The position numbers and the translations under genes are program-made. The notes under the pieces were generated by a model that worked only from the letters and a program-made list of their open reading frames with translations, was not told the origin of the DNA and did not search any database. From positions 20,172-84,171 of the forward strand of contig JAFXTS010000029.1 in assembly GCA_017535665.1 (NCBI GenBank): a DNA stretch of 64,000 bases, written 5' to 3'. Positions 37,501-45,253 of this stretch are shown here, in pieces. This DNA is from Bacteroidales bacterium (GTDB lineage: Bacteria > Bacteroidota > Bacteroidia > Bacteroidales > WCHB1-69). The number at the start of each line of letters is the position of its first letter. Position 1 is the stretch's first letter.

Positions 37501-37924
37501 GATGGTAAAACTCATCACGCTGGTATGTGGCGGCATCCTTTATCAAAGGCAACTCCCCTACCACCGACTTGGCGTAAGAGGGCTGAGCCGGGAAAAGGAG
37601 TTCGGTAACGCCCAATTCCTCAGCAGGATAGTCGGTAAAATGCGAAGAAAGCACCTCGCAATGCACGCCGCTGCAAAGGGGAATCTCCAACAGCGATACC
37701 GCGACTGGCACCTGCGGCTGTCCCACTTCGGATGAAAGGGCAGCACCTTGCATAGAAAGACGGGAGAAGTTGCCAGCAGGGGTGGAAACATTCGTCACCT
37801 CCATCGGTGACGCTGTGCAATGCACCCGCACTCGGTTGGAAGAGTTTTCCTGAACATTAAAAATCTGTGCATTTAAAACAATGACAGACAACAAGATAAA
37901 AGATGTCAGAAGGATTCTTTTCAT
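34517..37924 (-). CDS. Gingipain-like C25 cysteine peptidase with T9SS sorting domain
   Basis: A 1135-residue secreted protease. A signal peptide (1-20) and a pro-region (about 21-225) precede a peptidase C25 domain (about 230-590). That domain starts VKMLIVAHSMF, with VLLVGDVAQIPAF, likely catalytic His439 in YTAHCSPSGW and Cys471/472 in MVGNCCQSNQF. Ig-like domains (about 600-900) and an adhesin/MAM-type domain (about 920-1050; FSKFNWTNSAQAW) follow. The last ~80 residues are a type A T9SS sorting domain (NVYPVPATQQVTITLPF ... GLYLISLYNEDG). Gingipain relatives cleave proteins outside the cell; the arginine or lysine preference here is unknown. Own -7 box at 37974. The T9SS machinery is not in the window. 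Confidence 0.92.
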   Translation of the reverse strand: MKRILLTSFILLSVIVLNAQIFNVQENSSNRVRVHCTASPMEVTNVSTPAGNFSRLSMQGAALSSEVGQPQVPVAVSLLEIPLCSGVHCEVLSSHFTDYPAEELGVTELLFPAQPSYAKSVVGELPLIKDAATYQRDEFYHRDLAVVEKTGILRNMNIATLYFSPIQYNPVTRTIRVYDDVEISVEFDNPDLPATYAMKSLHGNAFFSGLQHRVLNPMQPQNREEVYERPVKMLIVAHSMFRGQLDGFIAWKQRQGLVVDVAYTDDPQVGTTTTSISNFIKSLYTYATDDNPAPSFVLLVGDVAQIPAFSTHVSGESHVTDLYYFTWTDGDNVPDCYYGRFSAQNANQLANILDKTLQYEQYTMPDPSYLDDAVLVAGTDDNFGPTHANGQINYLANNYVNNAFGYSNVYVHLYNSSSQAATIRAEIGAGVGYANYTAHCSPSGWADPVFETNHIPSMNNADKYGFMVGNCCQSNQFNDDECFGEALLRAEKKGAVGYIGGSNSTYWGEDYYWSVGYRANIVSNPTYDANNLGAYDRMFHTHGEQFSDWAVTAGSILMSGNLSVEASPSDSKLYYWEIYHLMGDPTLLPWFTNPDPMPVSCASDIVSNVSSLTLQAVPYAYVALTQNGSVIGATMADATGMVNLTFSPVNTQDSYELAATAQGYQPYFQTLNVVEPTDAYVVTVNPHLATANEPNYNATVSINATLQNIGIADASDITATLSTTSSAVTIVENTATLASLAMEQQQLLNNAFSVYIHDDIADNTLVPFTITTTFNNNLTTECNFNLLLKAPRLSGGGVSVAEVEGNGNNATNPGETVALRITTNNAGHAPAADVYSHLTCFYDQVTIVNEDLALGNVDAMGNAVSEFTVQVGENVPEPFIVPFLHNVYAGAYSYTDTVYLFVGECVEDFETGDFSKFNWTNSAQAWTVGNGAYEGSYCAISKSNMSSGNSCTLSLSVTAAAPDSISYYRKYTAGNSWFGSDAFTFYIDDNMMETVSSTENWTRAAFPISAGTHNIRFVFKREAYGGSSSSVRIDYINFPMNGDMAPLAVEEAQRSLLNVYPVPATQQVTITLPFSDKGYQLVLFDMNGRQIQHRTITGGSSEYQLNINDLRSGLYLISLYNEDGVWTGKIVRAAE

Positions 37925-37973
37925 ATAATATGGATTTAATTGATAAATTCTATGCCAAAATAATTTGGGCTGA

Positions 37974-37981
37974 CAAAATTA
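37974..37981 (-). promoter_or_regulatory. Bacteroidota -7 promoter box for the C25 peptidase
   Basis: The minus strand reads TAATTTTG, 49 bases upstream of the ATG at 37924. Confidence 0.55.
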
Positions 37982-38010
37982 CAAAAAAAATCCAAAACCA
38001 GAAAAGAAAC

Positions 38011-40068
38011 TTATCGTTTTCTCAGACAACGAACACTGAACCCCATATTCTTGATACTGAGATCGGCTTCCAAATTCCCACAAATATAAGGCACATAAAC
38101 TGATATGGCACTGATAGGCGAATCCCCATCGTTCACTGTCCAAAAGTTGGTGTAAAGCATCAGATCTTTATACTGCCCATAAACGGCATCGTATCGTCCT
38201 GCTCCGCGTGCATTGAAGCCCGAGTTGGGGGATGTGCCTTCATATCCTGACATCCAGTACAACGAGCTTGCCGACTTGATTTGTTCGGAAGTGCCGCCAG
38301 CCGCCTCTAACATGATCAGATATTCCTCCATGGTGGGCAATGCCCAACCCTCCGGACATATTCCCTGTACGTATGGACCAAAGTACCCCATCGAGTCGGC
38401 CGGCACGGCACTATTGTCACCCTCAGGTACGCGGACTGCGGAGTACCAGCTATACATCTTCCCATAAATATTCTCCAAAGAATCCAAATTATTGTAATAG
38501 GAATAATTGGCGACAGGGGTTCCATCCGCATAGTGGGTGCTCCGCGCATTCTCTCCCGTCCAGCACTGGCATCCAATGCGCACCGACGAATAGCGGTAGC
38601 CATCATAATCGCTGACCGAATCGGAGGGGGTGCCGCAAGGCGGATACACCACATTCACATGCTGCATACAATCCAAGGACAATCCGCACTCATCCTCCAC
38701 CGTCCAGGTTATGTCGGTGTTGCCGACCTCAAAAAGATAACCCGACGGGGCATCGTTGGTAATCGTATAGGCTACGCCATCCAGAGCAGGAGGATAGTCG
38801 AAAACCGGATTGCCGATATTCAACAGCGTGTCGCAGTCCCCGTAGGCCAGCACCACATCAAGGTCGGTCGGACAGGTAAAGGTCGCCAACGAGGGAAGCG
38901 GCGGTATCACATATAAATCCAACGAAACCAAGCTGTCGAAGCCCTGTGCGGTCGTTAAGTGAATCTGATAATTTCCGGAGACAGTACCTGCTTGAAAAAC
39001 AGTATCGGCGATTGCATACGGGAAAGCATTGGAGCAGACGGTATCCTTAATTTCAACAACAATCGCCTCATTCACCTTGAGCTTCAACGTAATCACACTG
39101 TCGCAGCCATGAACCGATTGTAGTGTAACCCGATAGGTATAGGGTTCCGCCTGAGGGGTGGAAATATCCAGTCCCGTAAAAATCGGATTGACCTGCGAAG
39201 TATAGGGAAGTGCAGATGCGGTCACGGTCTCATAACAAGTGTCCTTGTCATACGGTTCATATACCCAAGCCGAGCTGGTGACATTCAGGGTGTCGCTGTT
39301 GAAAATCACATAGGCATCATACGAGGTGGTCTCATCGGGGCTCACCGTCATGCTGGCGCTTTTAGGGTTGTCGAGCCAGTAGGCGTACGCGTCTGTGCCA
39401 AAGTCGCGCACCGCACGGATGCGCACTTTTGTACGAGTAGGGTTGGAATGGTCGATGGGGTTTCGGGGGTCGTAGAAATACTGGCTTCCCCTGACAACGA
39501 GGAAGTTGTTGCCCGTTCGTGTGGAGGTCCAGTAGTCATGACCGTCAGAACCATTATACGCATACATCCATCGCATACCGTCCGCATCCCCGCCCGCAGC
39601 AATGATGGAGCTTTCAATAAAAGGAATCAGTCCGAAGATGTGTCGGAACTGGATGGCGTCCGGAATGTACCAACCATTGTAGAAATCCACGGCCTCGGCA
39701 GCGGGTGAATGGCCTGATTCCAGCAAAATACGGGTGTTTTTCTTCCCCTCGTACGACCATTCTGAAATGCCGTATCGCGCCACAAACTCATACGCATGGT
39801 TTTCTATTTCGGATGGAATGGTGGCACCTTCATCCAACAGAAAATAAGACTTGTTGTTGCTATTGCTCACCCAGCCAATATCATTCAATGCAACCGCCCA
39901 ACCCTCCACCGGATTGTCGGGGTTGACATAGCAGATCACGCCTTTCGAACCGTCGGGGAACTCATACACATCACCAATTTGATATATCTGTGCCAACGCC
40001 AGAAATGGGGAAGCAGTCACAACGGCCAGTATTACCCATATCTGGAAAAATTTTTTCAATGAATTCAT
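38011..40068 (-). CDS. Secreted FISUMP/HYR-domain surface protein
   Basis: From the ATG at 40068 the product is 685 residues; an ATG six codons earlier is possible. After a signal peptide (ends LALAQ) comes a lectin-like module (about 25-230: VYEFPDGSKGVICYVNP, WAVALNDIGW, GWYIPDAIQFRHIFG). Ig-like repeats with the CDS-V-hydrophobic pattern (HGCDSVITLKLKVN) and an HYR-type domain with TCPTDLDVVLAYGDC follow. The C-terminus is a FISUMP domain (VRIGCQCWTGENARSTHYAD; GICPEGWALPTMEEYL; GFSVRCLRKR). No T9SS sorting domain is seen. It is 35 bases after the 1593-residue protein's stop and probably co-transcribed with it. A cell-surface binding protein is inferred; the ligand is unknown. Confidence 0.8.
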   Translation of the reverse strand: MNSLKKFFQIWVILAVVTASPFLALAQIYQIGDVYEFPDGSKGVICYVNPDNPVEGWAVALNDIGWVSNSNNKSYFLLDEGATIPSEIENHAYEFVARYGISEWSYEGKKNTRILLESGHSPAAEAVDFYNGWYIPDAIQFRHIFGLIPFIESSIIAAGGDADGMRWMYAYNGSDGHDYWTSTRTGNNFLVVRGSQYFYDPRNPIDHSNPTRTKVRIRAVRDFGTDAYAYWLDNPKSASMTVSPDETTSYDAYVIFNSDTLNVTSSAWVYEPYDKDTCYETVTASALPYTSQVNPIFTGLDISTPQAEPYTYRVTLQSVHGCDSVITLKLKVNEAIVVEIKDTVCSNAFPYAIADTVFQAGTVSGNYQIHLTTAQGFDSLVSLDLYVIPPLPSLATFTCPTDLDVVLAYGDCDTLLNIGNPVFDYPPALDGVAYTITNDAPSGYLFEVGNTDITWTVEDECGLSLDCMQHVNVVYPPCGTPSDSVSDYDGYRYSSVRIGCQCWTGENARSTHYADGTPVANYSYYNNLDSLENIYGKMYSWYSAVRVPEGDNSAVPADSMGYFGPYVQGICPEGWALPTMEEYLIMLEAAGGTSEQIKSASSLYWMSGYEGTSPNSGFNARGAGRYDAVYGQYKDLMLYTNFWTVNDGDSPISAISVYVPYICGNLEADLSIKNMGFSVRCLRKR

Positions 40069-40103
40069 TGCCTTATTCTTTCTCATATATCATGCAATAC
40101 TGA

Positions 40104-43100
40104 TTAAAAATCGATGGAAGGACGCACATGGTGCAAATCTTGTTTGTTATTGGGAGAAAAATGCCCCGAGTAGTCCAGATGCCAACACGTATTGTCATCT
40201 CTTTCGGAAGAGGAGAGGTAGTAATAGGTCAATGTGCTCAAGGTAGTGGCGCCGTATGCACCCAAGCGGCTTAAGGACTTATTCACCTGCGCCCGATTGC
40301 CAAACACAAGGTTCAACTCGCCCATGGCTGGCAAGTACCACCCTCTGGCTTCCGACGGCTCAACATTCTGTATCACAGGGTCATAGTAGAAACAGAAGTA
40401 TGCTGCCGGAGCATTCTCCGCAAAGTTCTCCCCTTCTGCCATCTCAGCATACTGCTTGATTGCCAGCGTATTGCCGATGCCATCCAAATCAAACAAAGCA
40501 TCTCTTTGATACGGCAGTCTCTGCTTGCCGTGTATCGACCTATAGACAAAGTCGCTCGGGTTGGTGGAGGTTCCTTTTCTGGCCCATTTCACGGTGGTGG
40601 GGGCATCCACCAAGGCCACGGCCTTGCCATGTTGCCCCGTATAGTCAACGTAATATACCACTCCGATGGGAACTTTGTCGGAGCGGAGGAACGAGTCAAC
40701 CCGTATCACTGAGCCATCGCTGCACAGCACATCGCCGGGGGCCATCACGGCAGGGATTTCATTCTCTTGCCAGGTGAGTTTGGGTGTGGTCACCATTACG
40801 CCCATCGTGGTCGTTTCGCCACGGCAGATTTCATTGTCTGTCGTGTCAATAATCAGGATGATCAGGTTGATAATATCCAGACTATCACAGCCATTGACGG
40901 TGTGGATGATCTCAGAATAACGGCCGGTAGTGTCGTAGGCGTGCCCCTTCCATATATAGGGATTGCCATTCAATTCAAAATTAGAAGTCACCACCGTGGT
41001 ATCATGGTGTGGCGGCGAATTCACGGTCAGAATGAAGGTCACGACAGAGTCGCAACCATTGGCTGCAGCACCCACAAAATTATGGTTAAAGATGTGTGTT
41101 CCAGCTTTCTTAACGGCCTCATCGAGCTCGCTTTGAGAGACCACATCGGGAGTGATGTGGTAGAGGTCGTCATAAGGCAGAGAATGACTTTGGCAGACTT
41201 CATCGTAAAGCGTAACATGGTTCTTCTCATACACATCAGCGATAGCGATGCCCGGTTCGTGCTGAACGATGGCACTCCAACCAGCTCCAGCACTCATACC
41301 CGATGTAAAATAGAGCGAAAGCTCATTTCCATTGGAGGTAATAAGATCGGGAATGGCACTATGCATAGAAAAGACATTCAACATGGAATCCGGATCAAGC
41401 TCGTGCCCAGAAAAGACGTATAGATGGGCCGTGGTGGAGAGGTTGAGTTCCTCAAAAAGAATAGTGATGGGCTTCCCGTCTGTGCTGGTGAATGTATGGA
41501 AGATGTCTTCACGCGGAGCGAAATTCCCCAGCTCGCCGCCGGAATCATATACACGGTACACCTCATTACAACCCACAACAGTAGTGCCATCCGAAAGGTT
41601 CATCGTCATGTTGGCCAAGCCGTTGATTCTGGGACAGTAACCCTCTTTGATGACGCTGGTATAGAGAATGGTTCTCTGGCGGATTTCTGATGTATCGATC
41701 ACTGACCATCCGGCATCGGTGATGACCTCTGACTTCAACAATTGGGTGAGATTGTAATCGCCATACCAATTGAGGGTGTAGGGAGGTTCCACGGTGGAGC
41801 GCGCCCACAATTGGGCATCGTACTCATAGCAGACCGTATCGTAGCGAGTCAGCAGCTGGCACCCCTCCACCATATTGGTGAGCACATTCACATACACGGT
41901 ATCTCCGGGATCGGCTGAGGTATAGTCGCAACCGCCGGATTCGGCAATATGAGAAGGATAGATCTTCGCTGGCGTGGTGGTGGAGTATGTATCCGTAATG
42001 GGCACTCCTGCCTCTCCGCTGTAGGTGCGCGTCTCAACACCTGTCCCATTCTCAAAAGTCATAACCATCTGTATTTCACCACTATGCGCTTCGTTGTCGG
42101 GAGTAAAAGTAACCTCAACGTCGCTTCCTGCGCAGAAAGTGCCGCCACCCGAAGTGGTGACCCATGGGGCACGGGTGACACTCAGATAAATGCTATCAAA
42201 AATATGATCTTGACAGCCCGTTTGCGTAATATCCACCTTATACCAGCCATCAGAAGCGCCATGAGCGATGAAGATGTTGGGATCAGGCGAAGTGGAATGA
42301 AAACCGTCGGGGCCCACCCATTCGTAATTGAAGATATTGGCTACTTGCAAGGCATGAACCTGAACGGTGGAGCCCTCACAGGTGGTGGTGACCCTCAGCC
42401 CTCCGTCAAACCAGGTCTTTTGCAGGTCAGCCAGCGTGTAGGGATAGAAATTCACATGGAAGAATGCGCCACAAGCATCGGTAATCAGACAAGAATAGGA
42501 ATGACCGGATACCATGGGAACGCTGGGAAAACGGCCGTCGGAGTTCGTACCCAAGAGGGTCCCCTGCCGATCGGCCTCGCTATACAAAGAATAGGTATAT
42601 GGCAATGTCCCGTTAGTACCTTTCACATAGACACTACCTATGGTGGAATTGGAGTCACACAAATAGGCGACGAGATATTCGAACTGCACCGTACCACCTG
42701 CATACTGTATCGTATCGAACAGCTCAGTCGGCTCACATAACGAGGACTCGTTTTCCGGGAATATGCGCACCACATATACACCCGGTACGGCGATGCGGAT
42801 AGGTTCTCCCAAGTGGTATTCACGAATGTCATAACCGCCCACAGGGCCTTCCACCACCTGAAACCTTGGATTCAATACGGTGGAGACGGGCGCGATATCC
42901 AAGCCAGTTGAGGGCGATGTATTGTGGCTGACACGAGCGAATGCTCCCTGCGTATAAGTAATCAGCTGGTCGGTACAAGCCTGTTCCACAGTATATTCTG
43001 GCATTTCCGACAATTCCACACTATACACATCGGCAAAGGAGACATTCCTACGCAGGTTGAATGAGTCGCACGGGGTGATAATCTCGAACTGATAAGGACC

Positions 43101-44885
43101 TGAAGGGAGGCAGTAATCCTGAATGGTCAGTGCGTGTCCGGAGGGGTCGCCCACAACGATGAGCGTGTTCCCGAAATGGCTTTTCACCACCTGCCAATCT
43201 TGAGATGTGGCATCGTATGTGGCCACAAAATTGTAGCGATTGTTATATGGACTTTCTACCAAACGGACCACCGTCCCGTCTGCATTCGCACCAGTGCTGT
43301 TGCTTTCGTTCACCCGAATGGTGCGGAGTACCGAACAACAATGGTCATTGCCATCCGCATGGAAATTCCAGGAGGGCTGTGTGGTGCTGACGTTCACGTC
43401 GTAGGTCAGCACATCCGTCCGGTCAAACAGCACGCATCCATGACCATCCACCAACTTCCGCTCAACACTATGTGAAAAGGGCGGTTGTTCCGAATAGTAA
43501 GCTGTCATATCCGACAATTTGAGTCGGCTGGCGTCATCGATTTTAGCAACCGTGTCTTTTTTAATAATATTGTCGGTAAGCGGGTCTATATATATCCACG
43601 TGAGCGGATGTGTATAATGGTATCTGTAAACCGCATGGTCTTCCGCATTATTAACGTACGAAGGCTGATAAGAGCTATAGCGAATGGTGTGCTCATCGGT
43701 ATGGGTATGAACACTTCTGTCGCACTCATCAGCGCTTACAACAGAGTCCGTTCTTTCAGTGTGATTGGTCCTGAAGGAAGCCGCATCTGGAAGGTGGTAA
43801 GACCATGCGCGGCTCACCATGGTATCGATACATCCCGGTAATGAAAAATGATAGTCCAAACGCATTTCCTTCCCATACGAGTCGCAATAGCGATTGACTT
43901 CAGTAATAGTGTCATAGAGGATTGTTTTAGCGGAAGAGGTCAAAGGAAAAGGTTTCCAATCCCCAATGGGATGTCCATCGTATGAGAATCTGTACTGCAT
44001 ATAAGGATGCAGCGGTTGAACATAATAGTTCAGGTAAGGATTGATTAAAGCGTTGATTTTAATAACATTACTGTCAAGCGGATTGCCAGAAGAGGCGAAC
44101 ACGCCGATGGAATCCAGCAGCGGCACCGACACCACCTCCACGGTTTGTTGTATTTGGGGAAGGCCGTATCCGCAACCGTCTATAAGGGAGAAATCCCACA
44201 CACCACCTGGCAGGTCATCGAATGTGTAATAATCCTTAAAATCATACCTGAAGGGATCCGTACCGCTGTATTGCGGGGCATCGAACACGACAGTACGCAA
44301 CGTGTCGGACGGGTCGGAGTGACTGACAACGGTAAGGTTGTAGGGCAGACGGCCATTGTTGATAATCAGCTGAACGCGGCCAGTGGGGAAGCACGACAAA
44401 GAGGGGTGCAATCCAAACTCATCCCCCGTCTGAGCGGTCGTATAGATGGCGGAAATTGTTGGTACGGTATAAGAAGTATGGATGGTCAATACTGCCTGAG
44501 TATCCACTTTGACATATCCACCCATTCCATCGTCGCAAAGCGCTTCCATCCCAAAAAAGTATTTTCCATAATCCAACATGAGCGTGTCCACCCCACCGTA
44601 ATAGTAGTTTCCCGCGTATCGTGCCGAATCCTCCTCCCTTTCCCGATAATAAACCCGGATGGAAGAGAGTCCGGTGCCCGATAGGTCAGTAATCGGGTTG
44701 TCGGCACCATCTAAAATACAATAGCAGACCTTCCCATTGTTGAAACAGGTGGCGTCCACGACAGTAAATCTGACATTAAAGGGGCAATTTTGAGCGAAGG
44801 CAGGTAGAAAATGAGATGAAAAAAGTAAAAAAAGCAACAAAAAAGGCGCAATTATTGCATATTTCAGATGCTCATTTTTCAGCAT
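40104..44885 (-). CDS. Giant surface adhesin-like protein (Ig/CUB-type repeats, C-terminal lectin-like module)
   Basis: A 1593-residue exported protein with an N-terminal membrane/signal segment (about 10-32, ending AFAQNC). The bulk is beta-rich, gliding-adhesin-like repeats, with many cysteines and GCDSVVTFILTVN-type strands toward the C-terminus (about 1200-1350). A CUB/MAM-like section lies near 1080-1200. The last ~220 residues (VYYVDYTGQHGKAVALVDAP; ARGWYLPAMGELNLVFG; YYYLSSSERDD) resemble the N-terminal module of the neighbouring 685-residue protein. No sorting domain is recognised. It is the largest gene here and starts a two-gene unit. Function as an adhesin is inference from architecture. 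Confidence 0.75.
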   Translation of the reverse strand: MLKNEHLKYAIIAPFLLLFLLFSSHFLPAFAQNCPFNVRFTVVDATCFNNGKVCYCILDGADNPITDLSGTGLSSIRVYYREREEDSARYAGNYYYGGVDTLMLDYGKYFFGMEALCDDGMGGYVKVDTQAVLTIHTSYTVPTISAIYTTAQTGDEFGLHPSLSCFPTGRVQLIINNGRLPYNLTVVSHSDPSDTLRTVVFDAPQYSGTDPFRYDFKDYYTFDDLPGGVWDFSLIDGCGYGLPQIQQTVEVVSVPLLDSIGVFASSGNPLDSNVIKINALINPYLNYYVQPLHPYMQYRFSYDGHPIGDWKPFPLTSSAKTILYDTITEVNRYCDSYGKEMRLDYHFSLPGCIDTMVSRAWSYHLPDAASFRTNHTERTDSVVSADECDRSVHTHTDEHTIRYSSYQPSYVNNAEDHAVYRYHYTHPLTWIYIDPLTDNIIKKDTVAKIDDASRLKLSDMTAYYSEQPPFSHSVERKLVDGHGCVLFDRTDVLTYDVNVSTTQPSWNFHADGNDHCCSVLRTIRVNESNSTGANADGTVVRLVESPYNNRYNFVATYDATSQDWQVVKSHFGNTLIVVGDPSGHALTIQDYCLPSGPYQFEIITPCDSFNLRRNVSFADVYSVELSEMPEYTVEQACTDQLITYTQGAFARVSHNTSPSTGLDIAPVSTVLNPRFQVVEGPVGGYDIREYHLGEPIRIAVPGVYVVRIFPENESSLCEPTELFDTIQYAGGTVQFEYLVAYLCDSNSTIGSVYVKGTNGTLPYTYSLYSEADRQGTLLGTNSDGRFPSVPMVSGHSYSCLITDACGAFFHVNFYPYTLADLQKTWFDGGLRVTTTCEGSTVQVHALQVANIFNYEWVGPDGFHSTSPDPNIFIAHGASDGWYKVDITQTGCQDHIFDSIYLSVTRAPWVTTSGGGTFCAGSDVEVTFTPDNEAHSGEIQMVMTFENGTGVETRTYSGEAGVPITDTYSTTTPAKIYPSHIAESGGCDYTSADPGDTVYVNVLTNMVEGCQLLTRYDTVCYEYDAQLWARSTVEPPYTLNWYGDYNLTQLLKSEVITDAGWSVIDTSEIRQRTILYTSVIKEGYCPRINGLANMTMNLSDGTTVVGCNEVYRVYDSGGELGNFAPREDIFHTFTSTDGKPITILFEELNLSTTAHLYVFSGHELDPDSMLNVFSMHSAIPDLITSNGNELSLYFTSGMSAGAGWSAIVQHEPGIAIADVYEKNHVTLYDEVCQSHSLPYDDLYHITPDVVSQSELDEAVKKAGTHIFNHNFVGAAANGCDSVVTFILTVNSPPHHDTTVVTSNFELNGNPYIWKGHAYDTTGRYSEIIHTVNGCDSLDIINLIILIIDTTDNEICRGETTTMGVMVTTPKLTWQENEIPAVMAPGDVLCSDGSVIRVDSFLRSDKVPIGVVYYVDYTGQHGKAVALVDAPTTVKWARKGTSTNPSDFVYRSIHGKQRLPYQRDALFDLDGIGNTLAIKQYAEMAEGENFAENAPAAYFCFYYDPVIQNVEPSEARGWYLPAMGELNLVFGNRAQVNKSLSRLGAYGATTLSTLTYYYLSSSERDDNTCWHLDYSGHFSPNNKQDLHHVRPSIDF

Positions 44886-44909
44886 AACTACTATTTTTTC
44901 AATGAGTTA

Positions 44910-44917
44910 CAAAGTTA
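44910..44917 (-). promoter_or_regulatory. Bacteroidota -7 promoter box for the giant surface protein
   Basis: The minus strand reads TAACTTTG, 24 bases upstream of the start at 44885. A second identical box stands at 44942-44949; either or both may work. Confidence 0.5.
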
Positions 44918-45185
44918 ATATAACTCAAATTTTTAAGGGCGCAAAGTTACAAAAAAATACATATAGCCACCATATTTTTTCAATATACTAAAAAAACTTT
45001 TCAATCACCTAAAAAAAATCATTTTTTTGCTGAAAAATTTCGCAAGAATTTCACTCCAAAACCTCACCCATAAAATCCTAAAATAAATCCTCTACATAAG
45101 TGGGGATTTCGCGTTCACACCAACACCGCACACCCAACCCCATGCATTTGACATTAGGCATGGCTTAACTGGTTCCCCATACCAA

Positions 45186-45215
45186 ACAAAAAGGCCGCTC
45201 CAACCGGAACGACCT
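45186..45215 (-). terminator. Rho-independent terminator of the 966-residue FISUMP gene
   Basis: On the minus strand AGGTCGTTCC pairs with GGAGCGGCCT (10 bp, two G-U pairs, GGTT loop), followed by TTTTTGTTT. The wobble pairs form only in minus-strand RNA, which fixes its direction. Confidence 0.8.
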
Positions 45216-45253
45216 CTTGAAAAAATATCTCGAATTATGAAACTTACCCGATG

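Larger units (their letters stand above)
44886..45253. other. Gene-free AT-rich intergenic stretch
   Basis: This 368-base region holds a promoter for the giant protein at its left side and the terminator of the next minus-strand gene at 45186-45215. The middle is very AT-rich with A/T runs and shows no open frame or RNA gene I can support. Confidence 0.6.
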
